DNA of 64,000 nt, from NCBI GenBank assembly GCA_009780855.1, contig WQZG01000002.1, forward strand, positions 1-64,000, given 5' to 3'. The notes under the pieces were generated by a model that had not been told where the DNA came from, made no database searches, and saw nothing but the letters and a program-made list of their open reading frames with translations. The stretch is from Treponema sp. Its GTDB lineage: Bacteria; Spirochaetota; Spirochaetia; Treponematales; Breznakiellaceae. Numbering within the stretch: the stretch's first letter is position 1; every line of letters begins with the position of its first letter. Below, piece after piece: positions 45,004 through 52,912 of the stretch. A program made the position numbers and the translations under genes.

Positions 45004-45072
45004 TCACCCTTCCCATAAGGTTTATACTGATTGCCGATAAGGTTTATATTGTATTACGTTTTGGGAAGGTGA
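45004..45072 (+). promoter_or_regulatory. Leader with anti-Shine-Dalgarno arm and 12-bp direct repeats
   Basis: ATAAGGTTTATA occurs perfectly at 45015-45026 and 45037-45048, 22 bp apart (two helical turns), an operator-like arrangement. Separately, TCACCCTTCCCA (45004-45015) can pair with TGGGAAGGTGA (45062-45072) with one bulge; the second arm is the ribosome site of the next gene. If both lie in the mRNA, the pairing could hide the ribosome site. Confidence 0.5.
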
Positions 45073-45074
45073 AT

Positions 45075-46079
45075 ATGCCAGGGAATCGCAGACAGGGAGA
45101 TGAAGTCCGTAAATTTATTCTGGCTAATATTGGCGGGAACAGGAACATAGCTGCTCTGACTTCCAAAAATTTTGAAATTTCATTACCGGCTGTTTACAAA
45201 CATTTGGATAAACTTGCAGCAGAAAATAAAGTTGATAAAAAAAACGGCCGGTATATAATAAAATCTTTTAAATCACAATATTGTTACAATATTGATAAAA
45301 CACTCAGCGAAGATTCTGTTTGGGAAAAAGATATTAAAAAACATTTTACAGGTATTCCCCAAAATATATGGCAAATTTGGGTATATGGATTTCTCGAAAT
45401 TTTTAATAATGCGATAGAACATTCCAGGGGAAAAAAAATTAATGTAATTATCGAAGAAAATGAAATTTATAAAGATATGACTATACTGGATGATGGTATT
45501 GGAATTTTTAAAAATATCAAAGATAAATTCAAACTCCTGGACCTTGATGATGCACTGCTGGAATTGGTAAAGGGTAAACGTACAACTGATATAAAAAGAC
45601 ACTCGGGGCAGGGGATTTTCTTTTCATCCAAAGTTTTTGATGAGTTTATAATAAAATCTGACGGACTTATTTTTAATCTGAAACAGGCGGTGCATACTGT
45701 ACCTGCTGCCGATAATCAAAAATATTCCACATTGGTAAATATGCAAATGTCAAATACGAGCCGTAAAAATATTAAAAAAGTGTTCGATAAATTTTCTACC
45801 GAAGTCTATGGTGATTTTGATAAAACTGTTATACCCCTGCATTTCGCAAGCAGCAGCGATCTCGTTTCGCGATCCCAGGCCCGCCGTGTTTTAAGCGGTC
45901 TGGAATTGTTCAAAGAAGTTACCCTTGATTTTAAGGACATTGGCTATATTGACCAGGCTTTTGCCGATGAAGTGTTCAGGGTATTTGTTAATTTTAATCC
46001 GGAAACAATAATAAAAGTTCAGAATGCCAATTCAGATGTCCAATATATGATAAACCGCGCAATTAAAACTAAATATTGA
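45075..46079 (+). CDS. Winged-HTH, GHKL ATPase and STAS-like DUF4325 protein
   Basis: A 334-residue protein with start ATG at 45075 after G-G-G-A-A-G-G (a GTG at 45069 is possible). Residues ~8-60 form a winged HTH (S-L-P-A-V-Y-K-H-L-D-K-L). Residues ~100-215 are a GHKL ATPase: N-box L-E-I-F-N-N-A-I-E-H-S, G1 D-D-G-I-G-I-F and G2 H-S-G-Q-G. The C-terminal ~70 residues match the STAS-like DUF4325 pattern (L-V-S-R-S-Q-A-R-R-V, T-L-D-F-K-D-I-G-Y-I-D). There is no histidine phosphorylation box. Base composition is clearly more AT-rich than the neighbours. Likely a signalling switch like an anti-sigma kinase pair fused in one chain; target unknown. Confidence 0.75.
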   Translation: MPGNRRQGDEVRKFILANIGGNRNIAALTSKNFEISLPAVYKHLDKLAAENKVDKKNGRYIIKSFKSQYCYNIDKTLSEDSVWEKDIKKHFTGIPQNIWQIWVYGFLEIFNNAIEHSRGKKINVIIEENEIYKDMTILDDGIGIFKNIKDKFKLLDLDDALLELVKGKRTTDIKRHSGQGIFFSSKVFDEFIIKSDGLIFNLKQAVHTVPAADNQKYSTLVNMQMSNTSRKNIKKVFDKFSTEVYGDFDKTVIPLHFASSSDLVSRSQARRVLSGLELFKEVTLDFKDIGYIDQAFADEVFRVFVNFNPETIIKVQNANSDVQYMINRAIKTKY

Positions 46080-47385
46080 TTTTTTCGATTAAGATTTTAT
46101 TTATTCTGTTTCCGTCCATTTCTGCCACGGTAAACCGGTAGCCGCTGTAATCGAAACAGGCGCCGGCGCCCGGAATCTCGCCGGCAAGGTTCAGAATAAA
46201 ACCGGCAAGAGTGTAGTAATCTGACTGTTCGGCGCCGCCGGCCAGGCCGGGTAGATTTATTGCTCCGGCTGCGTCATCAATGTTCATGCTGCCGTCTGCC
46301 AGCCAGGAACCATCTTCGCGTTTGATTATTTCTTCTTCGCCGCCGGTTTCGGCAAAAAGCTGTCCGGTGATTTCTTCTATAAGGTTGCGGACAGTAAGAA
46401 TACCGGCAAAACCGCCGTATTCGTCCATGACAAACAGGCAGTAGGCTTCGGCCTTTTTGAAAGTTTCAAACGCCTTTAGGGCCGGCATTGTTTCCGGTAT
46501 AAAACAGGGAGTACGCATAAGGGATTGCAGGCCGGGCCATGTGCCTTTAAGCATCGCGAGCAGAATATCCTGGGCGGATACAATTCCAAGTGTTTTGTCC
46601 AAATCACCGTCAGCTACCGGGAAGTACTGCTGTTCGGTAACTTCATCCCTGATGCGATCCGGGCTGTCATTGATGTCCAGCCATTTGACCTCTGACCTGT
46701 GGGTCATAAATTTTCCGGCCGGTTTGTCTCCCAGATAAAAAACGCCTTCTACCATGGTCCTTTCCCTGCTTTCGACTATGCCCGATTTTTCGCCTTCGTC
46801 CAGGGCGATGCGGAGTTCATTCTCTGTCATGCCTGGATTGGAACTGTAACCTGCTATATGGTTAATCAAACCGGTAACTTTTTTTTCAAGGGCAAGCAGG
46901 GGAATATTTATTACTGAAAATATTTTTATAAAACCGGAAAAATATGCGGTTATTTTTTCCGGCTCCGAACGCGCTATTGCCCTGGGTATGGTTTCGGCAA
47001 TAATAAAAAATATTGAACCGCCCAAAATCGATATAATCATAAAAGTAATAATTACGATCAGTATTGAAAAAATTTTTAAGTTAAAAAGAACGATGACAGC
47101 GATCACAGCGCAGAGGCAGCCCAGCATGATTTCAAAAAAAATTATTCCGGCCCTCAATGAAGCCTGGTAGAATCCGGTTTTTTCTTTTAACTGCGCGGCC
47201 CTGACATATTTCTTTATGCCTTTTTGCGCGTATAGGCGCAGCCTTGCCATCCTGCAGCAGGCAAGCGCAGTCTTTAAAAGGGACAGAAACGCGCCTGCCA
47301 AAAAAGATATTACCGCGCATATTAATAGCGGCGCCGGGATTGCAAGAGGTTCCATCGAAAATATTGCCATCGAATGCGGTTCCAA
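46069..47385 (-). CDS. CorC/HlyC-type CNNM-CBS membrane protein
   Basis: A 438-residue protein with about three to four N-terminal transmembrane segments (DUF21/CNNM domain), then two CBS domains (M-T-H-R-S-E-V region and F-V-M-D-E-Y-G-G-F-A-G) and a C-terminal CorC_HlyC domain ending near the stop. Such proteins are linked to Mg2+/Co2+ transport or efflux. The start is a TTG at 47385 after A-G-G-G-G-G-T. It lies eight bases after the HD-GYP stop, so it is probably co-transcribed. Its end overlaps the convergent ATPase gene by 11 bases. Confidence 0.9.
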   Translation of the reverse strand: MEPHSMAIFSMEPLAIPAPLLICAVISFLAGAFLSLLKTALACCRMARLRLYAQKGIKKYVRAAQLKEKTGFYQASLRAGIIFFEIMLGCLCAVIAVIVLFNLKIFSILIVIITFMIISILGGSIFFIIAETIPRAIARSEPEKITAYFSGFIKIFSVINIPLLALEKKVTGLINHIAGYSSNPGMTENELRIALDEGEKSGIVESRERTMVEGVFYLGDKPAGKFMTHRSEVKWLDINDSPDRIRDEVTEQQYFPVADGDLDKTLGIVSAQDILLAMLKGTWPGLQSLMRTPCFIPETMPALKAFETFKKAEAYCLFVMDEYGGFAGILTVRNLIEEITGQLFAETGGEEEIIKREDGSWLADGSMNIDDAAGAINLPGLAGGAEQSDYYTLAGFILNLAGEIPGAGACFDYSGYRFTVAEMDGNRINKILIEKINI

Positions 47386-47393
47386 AATACCCC

Positions 47394-48569
47394 CTAAGCG
47401 GTTCCGGTCTCTTCCCTGGTCAGGGGGCGGATTATGTAAATCCCGGTTTGCGAAGTTTCAACAACCTTGTTTTTACCGTCAGGCGTCAGTTCACCAAATA
47501 CCTGGACAATCGGGAAACGCGGGTTTTCGGGGTTAACATCTACGACCTGGCCCTTGCGTCCGCTGGACAGCAGCACATACAGGCCGATTGGATAAATCGA
47601 AAGCGAAAAAACCAGGGCCCGTACTATGGTGTCATCGTATTGTTTGCCTTCATTTTTGAGGAGTTCCAGCATTCCGGTATACCCGTCCTTTGCTTCCTTG
47701 TGGGGTCGCTGGGACGAAAGCGCTTCGTAGGAACATGCTACCGCTATTATTTTGGAATAAAGGCTTATTTTGTCGCCGGTGAGCTTCTGCGGGTAGCCGC
47801 TGCCGTTTTCCCTTTCGTGGTGCTCCAGGGCGCCCAGTGTTATATTAAGCGGGAAATCAAAGGATTTTAACAAATTGAAACCCAGCAAAGGGTGGGTAAG
47901 TATAGCCTTGCGTTCCTGGGGCTGGAGGGCCCTTTTTGACAGATAAATCTGCGGCGGCAGTTTTATCATTCCGATCTCGTGGAGAAGAGCGGAAATTCCA
48001 AGTTCGATTAAACGGTGGTTGGGAAGTTTTAAATAAGAACCTATTATGATTGCTATTATTGTGGATTTTACAGCATGGGACGCGAGATAATTGGTATTTG
48101 GACCTGTACTGCTGTTTTTTTGGACCCTGAGCAGGAAACGGCGGTCTTCCCGCATAATATCGCAGGCGGTTTTTATTTTTTCGGCAACAGAGGTATAATC
48201 AAGTTCATTTTTTATCGAAACCCTGGTAAAAAGGGTTTCTACGTATTTCTGGAAAGCGTCATAAAAATCTTCTGCCCGCCGTATTTTTTCGCTGTCGCTG
48301 ACAATTGTAGCTTCCGTCAGTTCCATGGCTTCTTTTTCCGAGGTTTTATCTGCCGCGTAATCATCAAGAATTTCCCCGTTGCTGTAAACTTCGGTATATC
48401 CCCAGGCCCTTAACGCCGAGACAAGCTGGCCCGTAACAGGCATTTCCGGAGTTGCAAGGATAAAATTTTTATCCAGATTATCCAGATATACAGGTTCGGA
48501 GAAAAAACTGTCTTCCGGTATCTTGTCTATGGGTATTTTTTTAAAATTACCGTCCAATCCTGCGCTCAA
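47394..48569 (-). CDS. HD-GYP domain protein (c-di-GMP phosphodiesterase type)
   Basis: A 391-residue cytoplasmic protein with an N-terminal DUF3391-like region (I-P-E-D-S-F-F-S-E-P) and a C-terminal HD-GYP domain. The signature parts are A-L-L-H-E-I-G-M, L-T-H-P, H-H-E-R-E-N-G-S-G-Y-P and V-A-C-S-Y-E-A-L-S. In active enzymes the first motif is H-D-x-G-K; here it is H-E-I-G-M, so metal binding or activity may be altered. A good promoter lies upstream at 48604. Turnover or sensing of c-di-GMP affecting motility is inferred. Confidence 0.87.
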   Translation of the reverse strand: MSAGLDGNFKKIPIDKIPEDSFFSEPVYLDNLDKNFILATPEMPVTGQLVSALRAWGYTEVYSNGEILDDYAADKTSEKEAMELTEATIVSDSEKIRRAEDFYDAFQKYVETLFTRVSIKNELDYTSVAEKIKTACDIMREDRRFLLRVQKNSSTGPNTNYLASHAVKSTIIAIIIGSYLKLPNHRLIELGISALLHEIGMIKLPPQIYLSKRALQPQERKAILTHPLLGFNLLKSFDFPLNITLGALEHHERENGSGYPQKLTGDKISLYSKIIAVACSYEALSSQRPHKEAKDGYTGMLELLKNEGKQYDDTIVRALVFSLSIYPIGLYVLLSSGRKGQVVDVNPENPRFPIVQVFGELTPDGKNKVVETSQTGIYIIRPLTREETGTA

Positions 48570-48603
48570 AAAAAGCTCCTTATTGCCTATTCTTTTTTTC
48601 TTT

Positions 48604-48633
48604 ATTATAGTGGTAAACAGTAATTATAAACAA
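48604..48633 (-). promoter_or_regulatory. Promoter for the HD-GYP gene
   Basis: On the minus strand, TTGTTT (48633-48628) and a perfect TATAAT (48609-48604) are separated by 18 bp, 35 bp before the start codon. Confidence 0.55.
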
Positions 48634-48661
48634 CAGTTAAGTTAAATTAAGGGGAATAATT

Positions 48662-49492
48662 TTGAAATTCCAGTCCGTGTTCATCATTTTTAATATTCTT
48701 CTGGTAATATTTCTGGCTATACTTTGTCTGTCTCCGGTAATATTTTTGGGTAATCAGATGGCCCTGGTTTTTTGGAAATCCAACTGGTACCTGATCTGTG
48801 TTCTGGTTTTTATTTTGGCGGTTTTTGACGCGTTTTATTTTTCCAACCGCAGGCTTTATACGCTTCTGGAAAAAGAAGACTGGCCCGCCCTGGTTAATTA
48901 TCTGGAAGAAAAGGTTCTTAGGCAGGGGAAATTTTCACCCCGTCTGGTGCGGCTTTTGGCAAATACTTATTTTGTGCTTTCAGATTCGGCTGCCGTAATG
49001 AGCCTTGAAAACAAAGCTGCTGCTGCCAATGCGCCTCTTGTGGATAACAATGCCTTGGTCTTTGGCACCGCGCGCATTCTTGGCAAAGATATTCCGGGAG
49101 CCCTCAATTTTTTTAAATCAAGGCTTAACAGGGTAAAGCCCACCCTGCGGCCATGGGTAAACTGGTATTACGGTTTTACATTAATGCTTGACAGGCAGTA
49201 TAACGAAGCCTGCGAAGTTTTTATCAAACTTGCGGATTCGTGCAGGGACGGGGTGATTACCGGCTTATCGGTCTATTTTTTGGAAAATATGCTTAAAAAA
49301 TCCATTCCGGACGCCGGTCCGGCTCTGGATACCGCTGCCGCCAAGGGCCGTGAAAGGGTAAAAAAGGTTTTCCCCGCGATAAAGGACTGGAACAAGGAAA
49401 CCGCAAGAATTAACGCCGAAATTCATACGGCTGTTCTATCAAAATATATGGAAGAAACCGGCTTATGGCTGTACAGGGATAAAACCAATTGA
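48662..49492 (+). CDS. Membrane-anchored TPR-like protein
   Basis: A 276-residue protein starting at TTG after A-A-G-G-G-G-A. Two hydrophobic segments near residues 5-30 and 40-58 anchor it; the rest is helical with repeating A/L/Y patterns (Y-Y-G-F-T-L-M-L-D-R-Q-Y-N-E-A-C) typical of TPR-like scaffolds. I do not recognise a named family. Its stop overlaps the start of the aminotransferase gene as TTGA, so the two are coupled. It may be a spirochaete-specific envelope or motility accessory protein. Confidence 0.7.
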   Translation: MKFQSVFIIFNILLVIFLAILCLSPVIFLGNQMALVFWKSNWYLICVLVFILAVFDAFYFSNRRLYTLLEKEDWPALVNYLEEKVLRQGKFSPRLVRLLANTYFVLSDSAAVMSLENKAAAANAPLVDNNALVFGTARILGKDIPGALNFFKSRLNRVKPTLRPWVNWYYGFTLMLDRQYNEACEVFIKLADSCRDGVITGLSVYFLENMLKKSIPDAGPALDTAAAKGRERVKKVFPAIKDWNKETARINAEIHTAVLSKYMEETGLWLYRDKTN

Positions 49493-50706
49493 GAAAATTT
49501 GAAAAATCATCGAAACTTGACAATGTCTGTTATGATATCCGCGGTCCTGTATTAAAGGAAGCAAAGCGGATGGAATCCGAAGGTTTCAGAATTATAAAAC
49601 TGAACATCGGTAATCCGGCGGTTTTTGGGTTCAACGCTCCGGACGAAATTCTGCACGATATGATTATAAACCTGCCCAATGCCCAGGGTTATGCTGATTC
49701 CCAGGGTCTTTTTGCCGCGCGCAAGGCAATAATGCAGGATTTCCAGTCCAAAGGCGTGATGGATGTCGGTATAGAAGACATTATTTTGGGCAACGGAGTA
49801 AGCGAACTCATTCAAATGGCAATGCAGGGGTTATTAAACTCCGGCGATGAGGTTCTGGTCCCCATGCCCGATTACCCGCTCTGGACCGCCGCTGTTACCC
49901 TTTCCGGCGGAACAGCCGTCCACTACCGCTGTGACGAAGAATCCGCCTGGAATCCTGACCTGGCCGATATACGCTCCAAAGTAACGGATCGGACCAAAGC
50001 AATAGTGGTCATCAATCCCAATAACCCGACCGGAGCCGTTTATGACCGTGAAATTCTTGAAGGAATAGCTTCCATTGCCGCCGAACACGAGCTTATTGTG
50101 TATGCCGATGAAATTTACGACCGGATTACCTATGACGGAGCCAAACATGTACCCATGGCGACGATAAATCCCGATATTTTAACCATAAATTTTAACGGAA
50201 TGTCCAAAGCTTACAGGGCCGCCGGCTTTAGATCCGGGTGGATGGCCTTTTCCGGCAACAAAAAATGCGCCGCCGGCTATTTTGACGGCCTTGAAATGCT
50301 TTCCAATATGAGACTTTGCGCCAATGTACCGGCCCAGTTTGGAATTCAGACCGCGCTTGGAGGCTACCAGAGCATTAACGACCTGGTACTGCCCGGCGGC
50401 CGCCTAAAGGAACAGCGCGATACTGCGATAACACTCGTCAACAATATTCCCGGCCTGTCGGTAGTAAACCCCAGGGGCGCCCTGTATTGCTTCCCCAAAA
50501 TCGACATTAAACGGTTCAACATTACCGATGACGAAAAATTTATAATGGATTTGTTAAAAGATCAGCGCCTGTTACTGGTTCAGGGAACAGGTTTCAACTG
50601 GGATAAACCCGATCACTTCCGTATTGTCTTCCTGCCTGACAAAGATACCCTTACCGAAGCCATAAAGCGCTTGGGCCTGTTCTTTGGCCATTACAAACAG
50701 GCATAA
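49489..50706 (+). CDS. alaA: Class I/II aminotransferase, AlaA-type
   Basis: A 405-residue PLP enzyme. The start is the TTG overlapping the upstream stop (TTGA). Family motifs: L-N-I-G-N-P near residue 40, N-P-N-N-P-T-G, Y-A-D-E-I-Y-D and the PLP lysine in F-N-G-M-S-K-A-Y-R-A-A-G-F-R-S-G-W. This pattern matches glutamate-pyruvate aminotransferase AlaA, which makes alanine; aspartate or kynurenine specificity cannot be excluded. Confidence 0.9.
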   Translation: MRKFEKSSKLDNVCYDIRGPVLKEAKRMESEGFRIIKLNIGNPAVFGFNAPDEILHDMIINLPNAQGYADSQGLFAARKAIMQDFQSKGVMDVGIEDIILGNGVSELIQMAMQGLLNSGDEVLVPMPDYPLWTAAVTLSGGTAVHYRCDEESAWNPDLADIRSKVTDRTKAIVVINPNNPTGAVYDREILEGIASIAAEHELIVYADEIYDRITYDGAKHVPMATINPDILTINFNGMSKAYRAAGFRSGWMAFSGNKKCAAGYFDGLEMLSNMRLCANVPAQFGIQTALGGYQSINDLVLPGGRLKEQRDTAITLVNNIPGLSVVNPRGALYCFPKIDIKRFNITDDEKFIMDLLKDQRLLLVQGTGFNWDKPDHFRIVFLPDKDTLTEAIKRLGLFFGHYKQA

Positions 50707-50710
50707 AAAA

Positions 50711-50756
50711 GACGGTGCGCCTGGACGTTAGCGGACTAGGCCTGCTGCGCACCGTC
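50711..50756 (+). terminator. Hairpin after the aminotransferase gene
   Basis: A perfect 10-bp stem, GACGGTGCGC (50711-50720) with GCGCACCGTC (50747-50756), with a 26-base loop, starts five bases after the stop. It is followed by AATATTTTATC, not a strict T tract. Likely transcript end. Confidence 0.6.
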
Positions 50757-50821
50757 AATATTTTATCAGGGGGGTTACCCTCCCTCAATTTTAAATATCG
50801 GTGTTTTATTTTTTAGACTTT

Positions 50822-50849
50822 AGAAAAAAGAAATGAGAAAAAAGAAATG
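50822..50849. repeat. Purine-rich 14-bp tandem repeat
   Basis: Two perfect copies of AGAAAAAAGAAATG, followed by degenerate GAAGTGAGAAA-type units to about 50880, in the 260-bp gap between convergent genes. The rest of the gap holds the aminotransferase hairpin and the heptamer array; nothing else is seen. Confidence 0.8.
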
Positions 50850-50942
50850 AGAAGTGAGAAATTATAAATGAGAAAAGAGTGGGGAGTGGTAAGTGGGGAG
50901 TGAATGTCGTGGGCGCTGCATGTCGTGTCTGCTTAGTTATTT

Positions 50943-50970
50943 TACTACTTACTACTTACTACTTACTACT
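50943..50970. repeat. Heptamer TACTACT x4 tandem repeat
   Basis: Four perfect copies of TACTACT. The last copy contains the stop codon of the minus-strand Maf gene, so the array abuts or forms its 3' end. Such heptamer arrays can vary by slippage. Confidence 0.85.
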
Positions 50971-52912
50971 TTCTCCTTCCTACTTTTCTTAAATTGTAAT
51001 TTGCTGCTTCTGCAAGAGCGCTGTAAAAATTGGCGGAGTATTCCAGGTGGCGGAGCAGGGGGCTGCCGGCCGAAGCGGATTTTTTTTCAAGTTCAACAGG
51101 ATCGGGGAACAAAAAGCCGGCCACTTCTTTTACAGCACTGCCGGTTATTGCCAGGTTGGCTTTTTCCAGGTCATTGAAGAGTTTTTTTATTACTGCCGCA
51201 TCCTCAGCATCTACCGTATCCCCAGCATCCATCGCATCCCGGTGTCTGTTTCTGATGGTTTTTATGCCGGCCAATGCCAGATTCCGCGCCTGTTTTGCCG
51301 TTTTTTCAATTTCCTGTAAACCTTTTATAAGGGAATTCCTGGCTTTTTCGTACCTGGATGCCCTGGCTTCAGTTTCTTTTACAGAGTAAAATTCATTTTG
51401 TAATGCTGAATCTGCTTTGTTTAATAAACTGTTTATCTCGCCGCGGCGTTCGGGCAGGGCCAGCAGGTCTTCCATACTGCCTGTTTCCAGGCCTTTTATG
51501 GCTAACCCGCCTGCAGATAGACTAATATTACGGACTTTTGGGTACATTGCAAAGCGGTTTTCAAACCAGGCCGCGTAAATAGAGAGCCTCTGGTCGGTCA
51601 GCACCGGATTTCCCTGAATATTTTTCCCGTAAAACTGGCTGCCGTCCCTTAGCGCCTTTACCGATATGGTTTCCGCGGGTAAAAAACGATTTGACTGGGA
51701 ATGGGATTTTTCTTCGAAGAGTGCGCCGCGGAAATGGGTTTTTAAATCCGGGAAGGATAGATCCAGGCCCGCAATCCAGACTGTACCGGCGCCCAGTATC
51801 CTGGCAAAATCCCAGGCCGCAGTCGCCACTGAACCGCCTGATCCGACTTCGCCTTTTGGATCGACGGAGTCTTCGATATACCGGCCAATGGGAAAAAGTG
51901 AACCGCACAAATAAATTTTTTTGAACGGCTGCCGCAAACAGGGGGGATATACCGCTGATTCGGCAATCAAACAGGTGCCGGGCACCGCTGTCCGGTCGAG
52001 GTGACGGAAATTCCAGTATTGGGGATCCAGGGATACTGCGAAGTCCGGCTGGATTCCGGCTTTGAGTAAAAAGCGAAGGCTGGTATCAACGGCGATGACC
52101 AGGCAGCGTTTTGTTATTTGCGTGATATATTGTCCTGTCGTGTCCAGGCCGGGACCGGCGGCCGCAAGAAAAACAGGGATATTGATTCCCTCCAGCAGGC
52201 CTTCAAGACGGGAGATACCCGGCAAATCCCTGATCGAATCCAGGTTTCTGGAAAGGTTATGCACCCAGCGGCGGCCAAAACGTTTTAACGTGGCAGTGTT
52301 GATTTCTGTACGCGTAATCCACGCCTGGATTTTTTGCCCGGTTTCATTATAAAAAGCTTCGTCCAGGTCTGTAAGGGCCCGGTTCTTAATTACCAGCGGC
52401 CTTCCCCCGGTATTTCCCAAAAGTGAAAGCGCTCCGGTAATCTGGCTGCTGTCCCTGCCAATTATAAAAATAACTTTGTTTTGTGTTAAAAAAGGCCCAA
52501 TATCCTTGTGCCGCAGCGCAAGTCTCAGCAGCTCCCTGCGCCTTTCTACTATAATAATTGGCCTGGAAATTCCTGCGGCGGTTTTTATATTTCCTGCGCC
52601 GGCGGTTTTGGCGTTTCGCGCGGCGGCAGCCGAAGCATCAGCTACAGCATCAGCAATATAGCCCAGGCCGAATCCCAGCAGTATTACCGGCCCCTGTTCC
52701 GGGGCTTCAAAACAAATTTCCGCCTGTCTTGCCGCTTCCCTTACAGGATCGCGGGGAGAATGAATATAATGTCCGCGGATTTTTAATACAGGCTGGCCGG
52801 TCCGGGTTTCTTCGATTATTATATCGGCTGGATTTATTTCATCATCATCATGCTTTTCCAGTTCCAAAAGCAGACCCGGGTAATTGTTTTCCAGAATGGA
52901 AAGGTCTGTCAT
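50966..52912 (-). CDS. Maf/DUF115 protein (flagellin-glycosylation type)
   Basis: A 648-residue protein with the DUF115 core: P-V-F-L-A-A-A-G-P-G-L-D, V-I-A-V-D-T-S-L-R-F-L-L, P-D-F-A-V-S-L-D-P-Q and G-G-S-V-A-T-A-A-W-D-F-A, followed by W-I-A-G-L-D-L-S-F. This family (Maf-1, 6-hydroxymethylpterin kinase MptE relatives) glycosylates flagellin with pseudaminic or related acids in motile bacteria. The N-terminal part contains low-complexity inserts (A-A-A-R-N-A-K-T-A-G-A-G), and near residues 565-580 an 18-bp repeat (51200-51235). It overlaps the PBP gene by four bases (ATGA). Confidence 0.87.
   Translation of the reverse strand: MTDLSILENNYPGLLLELEKHDDDEINPADIIIEETRTGQPVLKIRGHYIHSPRDPVREAARQAEICFEAPEQGPVILLGFGLGYIADAVADASAAAARNAKTAGAGNIKTAAGISRPIIIVERRRELLRLALRHKDIGPFLTQNKVIFIIGRDSSQITGALSLLGNTGGRPLVIKNRALTDLDEAFYNETGQKIQAWITRTEINTATLKRFGRRWVHNLSRNLDSIRDLPGISRLEGLLEGINIPVFLAAAGPGLDTTGQYITQITKRCLVIAVDTSLRFLLKAGIQPDFAVSLDPQYWNFRHLDRTAVPGTCLIAESAVYPPCLRQPFKKIYLCGSLFPIGRYIEDSVDPKGEVGSGGSVATAAWDFARILGAGTVWIAGLDLSFPDLKTHFRGALFEEKSHSQSNRFLPAETISVKALRDGSQFYGKNIQGNPVLTDQRLSIYAAWFENRFAMYPKVRNISLSAGGLAIKGLETGSMEDLLALPERRGEINSLLNKADSALQNEFYSVKETEARASRYEKARNSLIKGLQEIEKTAKQARNLALAGIKTIRNRHRDAMDAGDTVDAEDAAVIKKLFNDLEKANLAITGSAVKEVAGFLFPDPVELEKKSASAGSPLLRHLEYSANFYSALAEAANYNLRKVGRRK

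Noticed and set aside
50711-50756. Hairpin with GTTAGC in the loop as an integron attC site (integrons occur in treponemes)
   Set aside because: The core does not match GTTRRRY, the paired RYYYAAC box is absent and no cassette array or integrase is present; a transcript-end hairpin is simpler.
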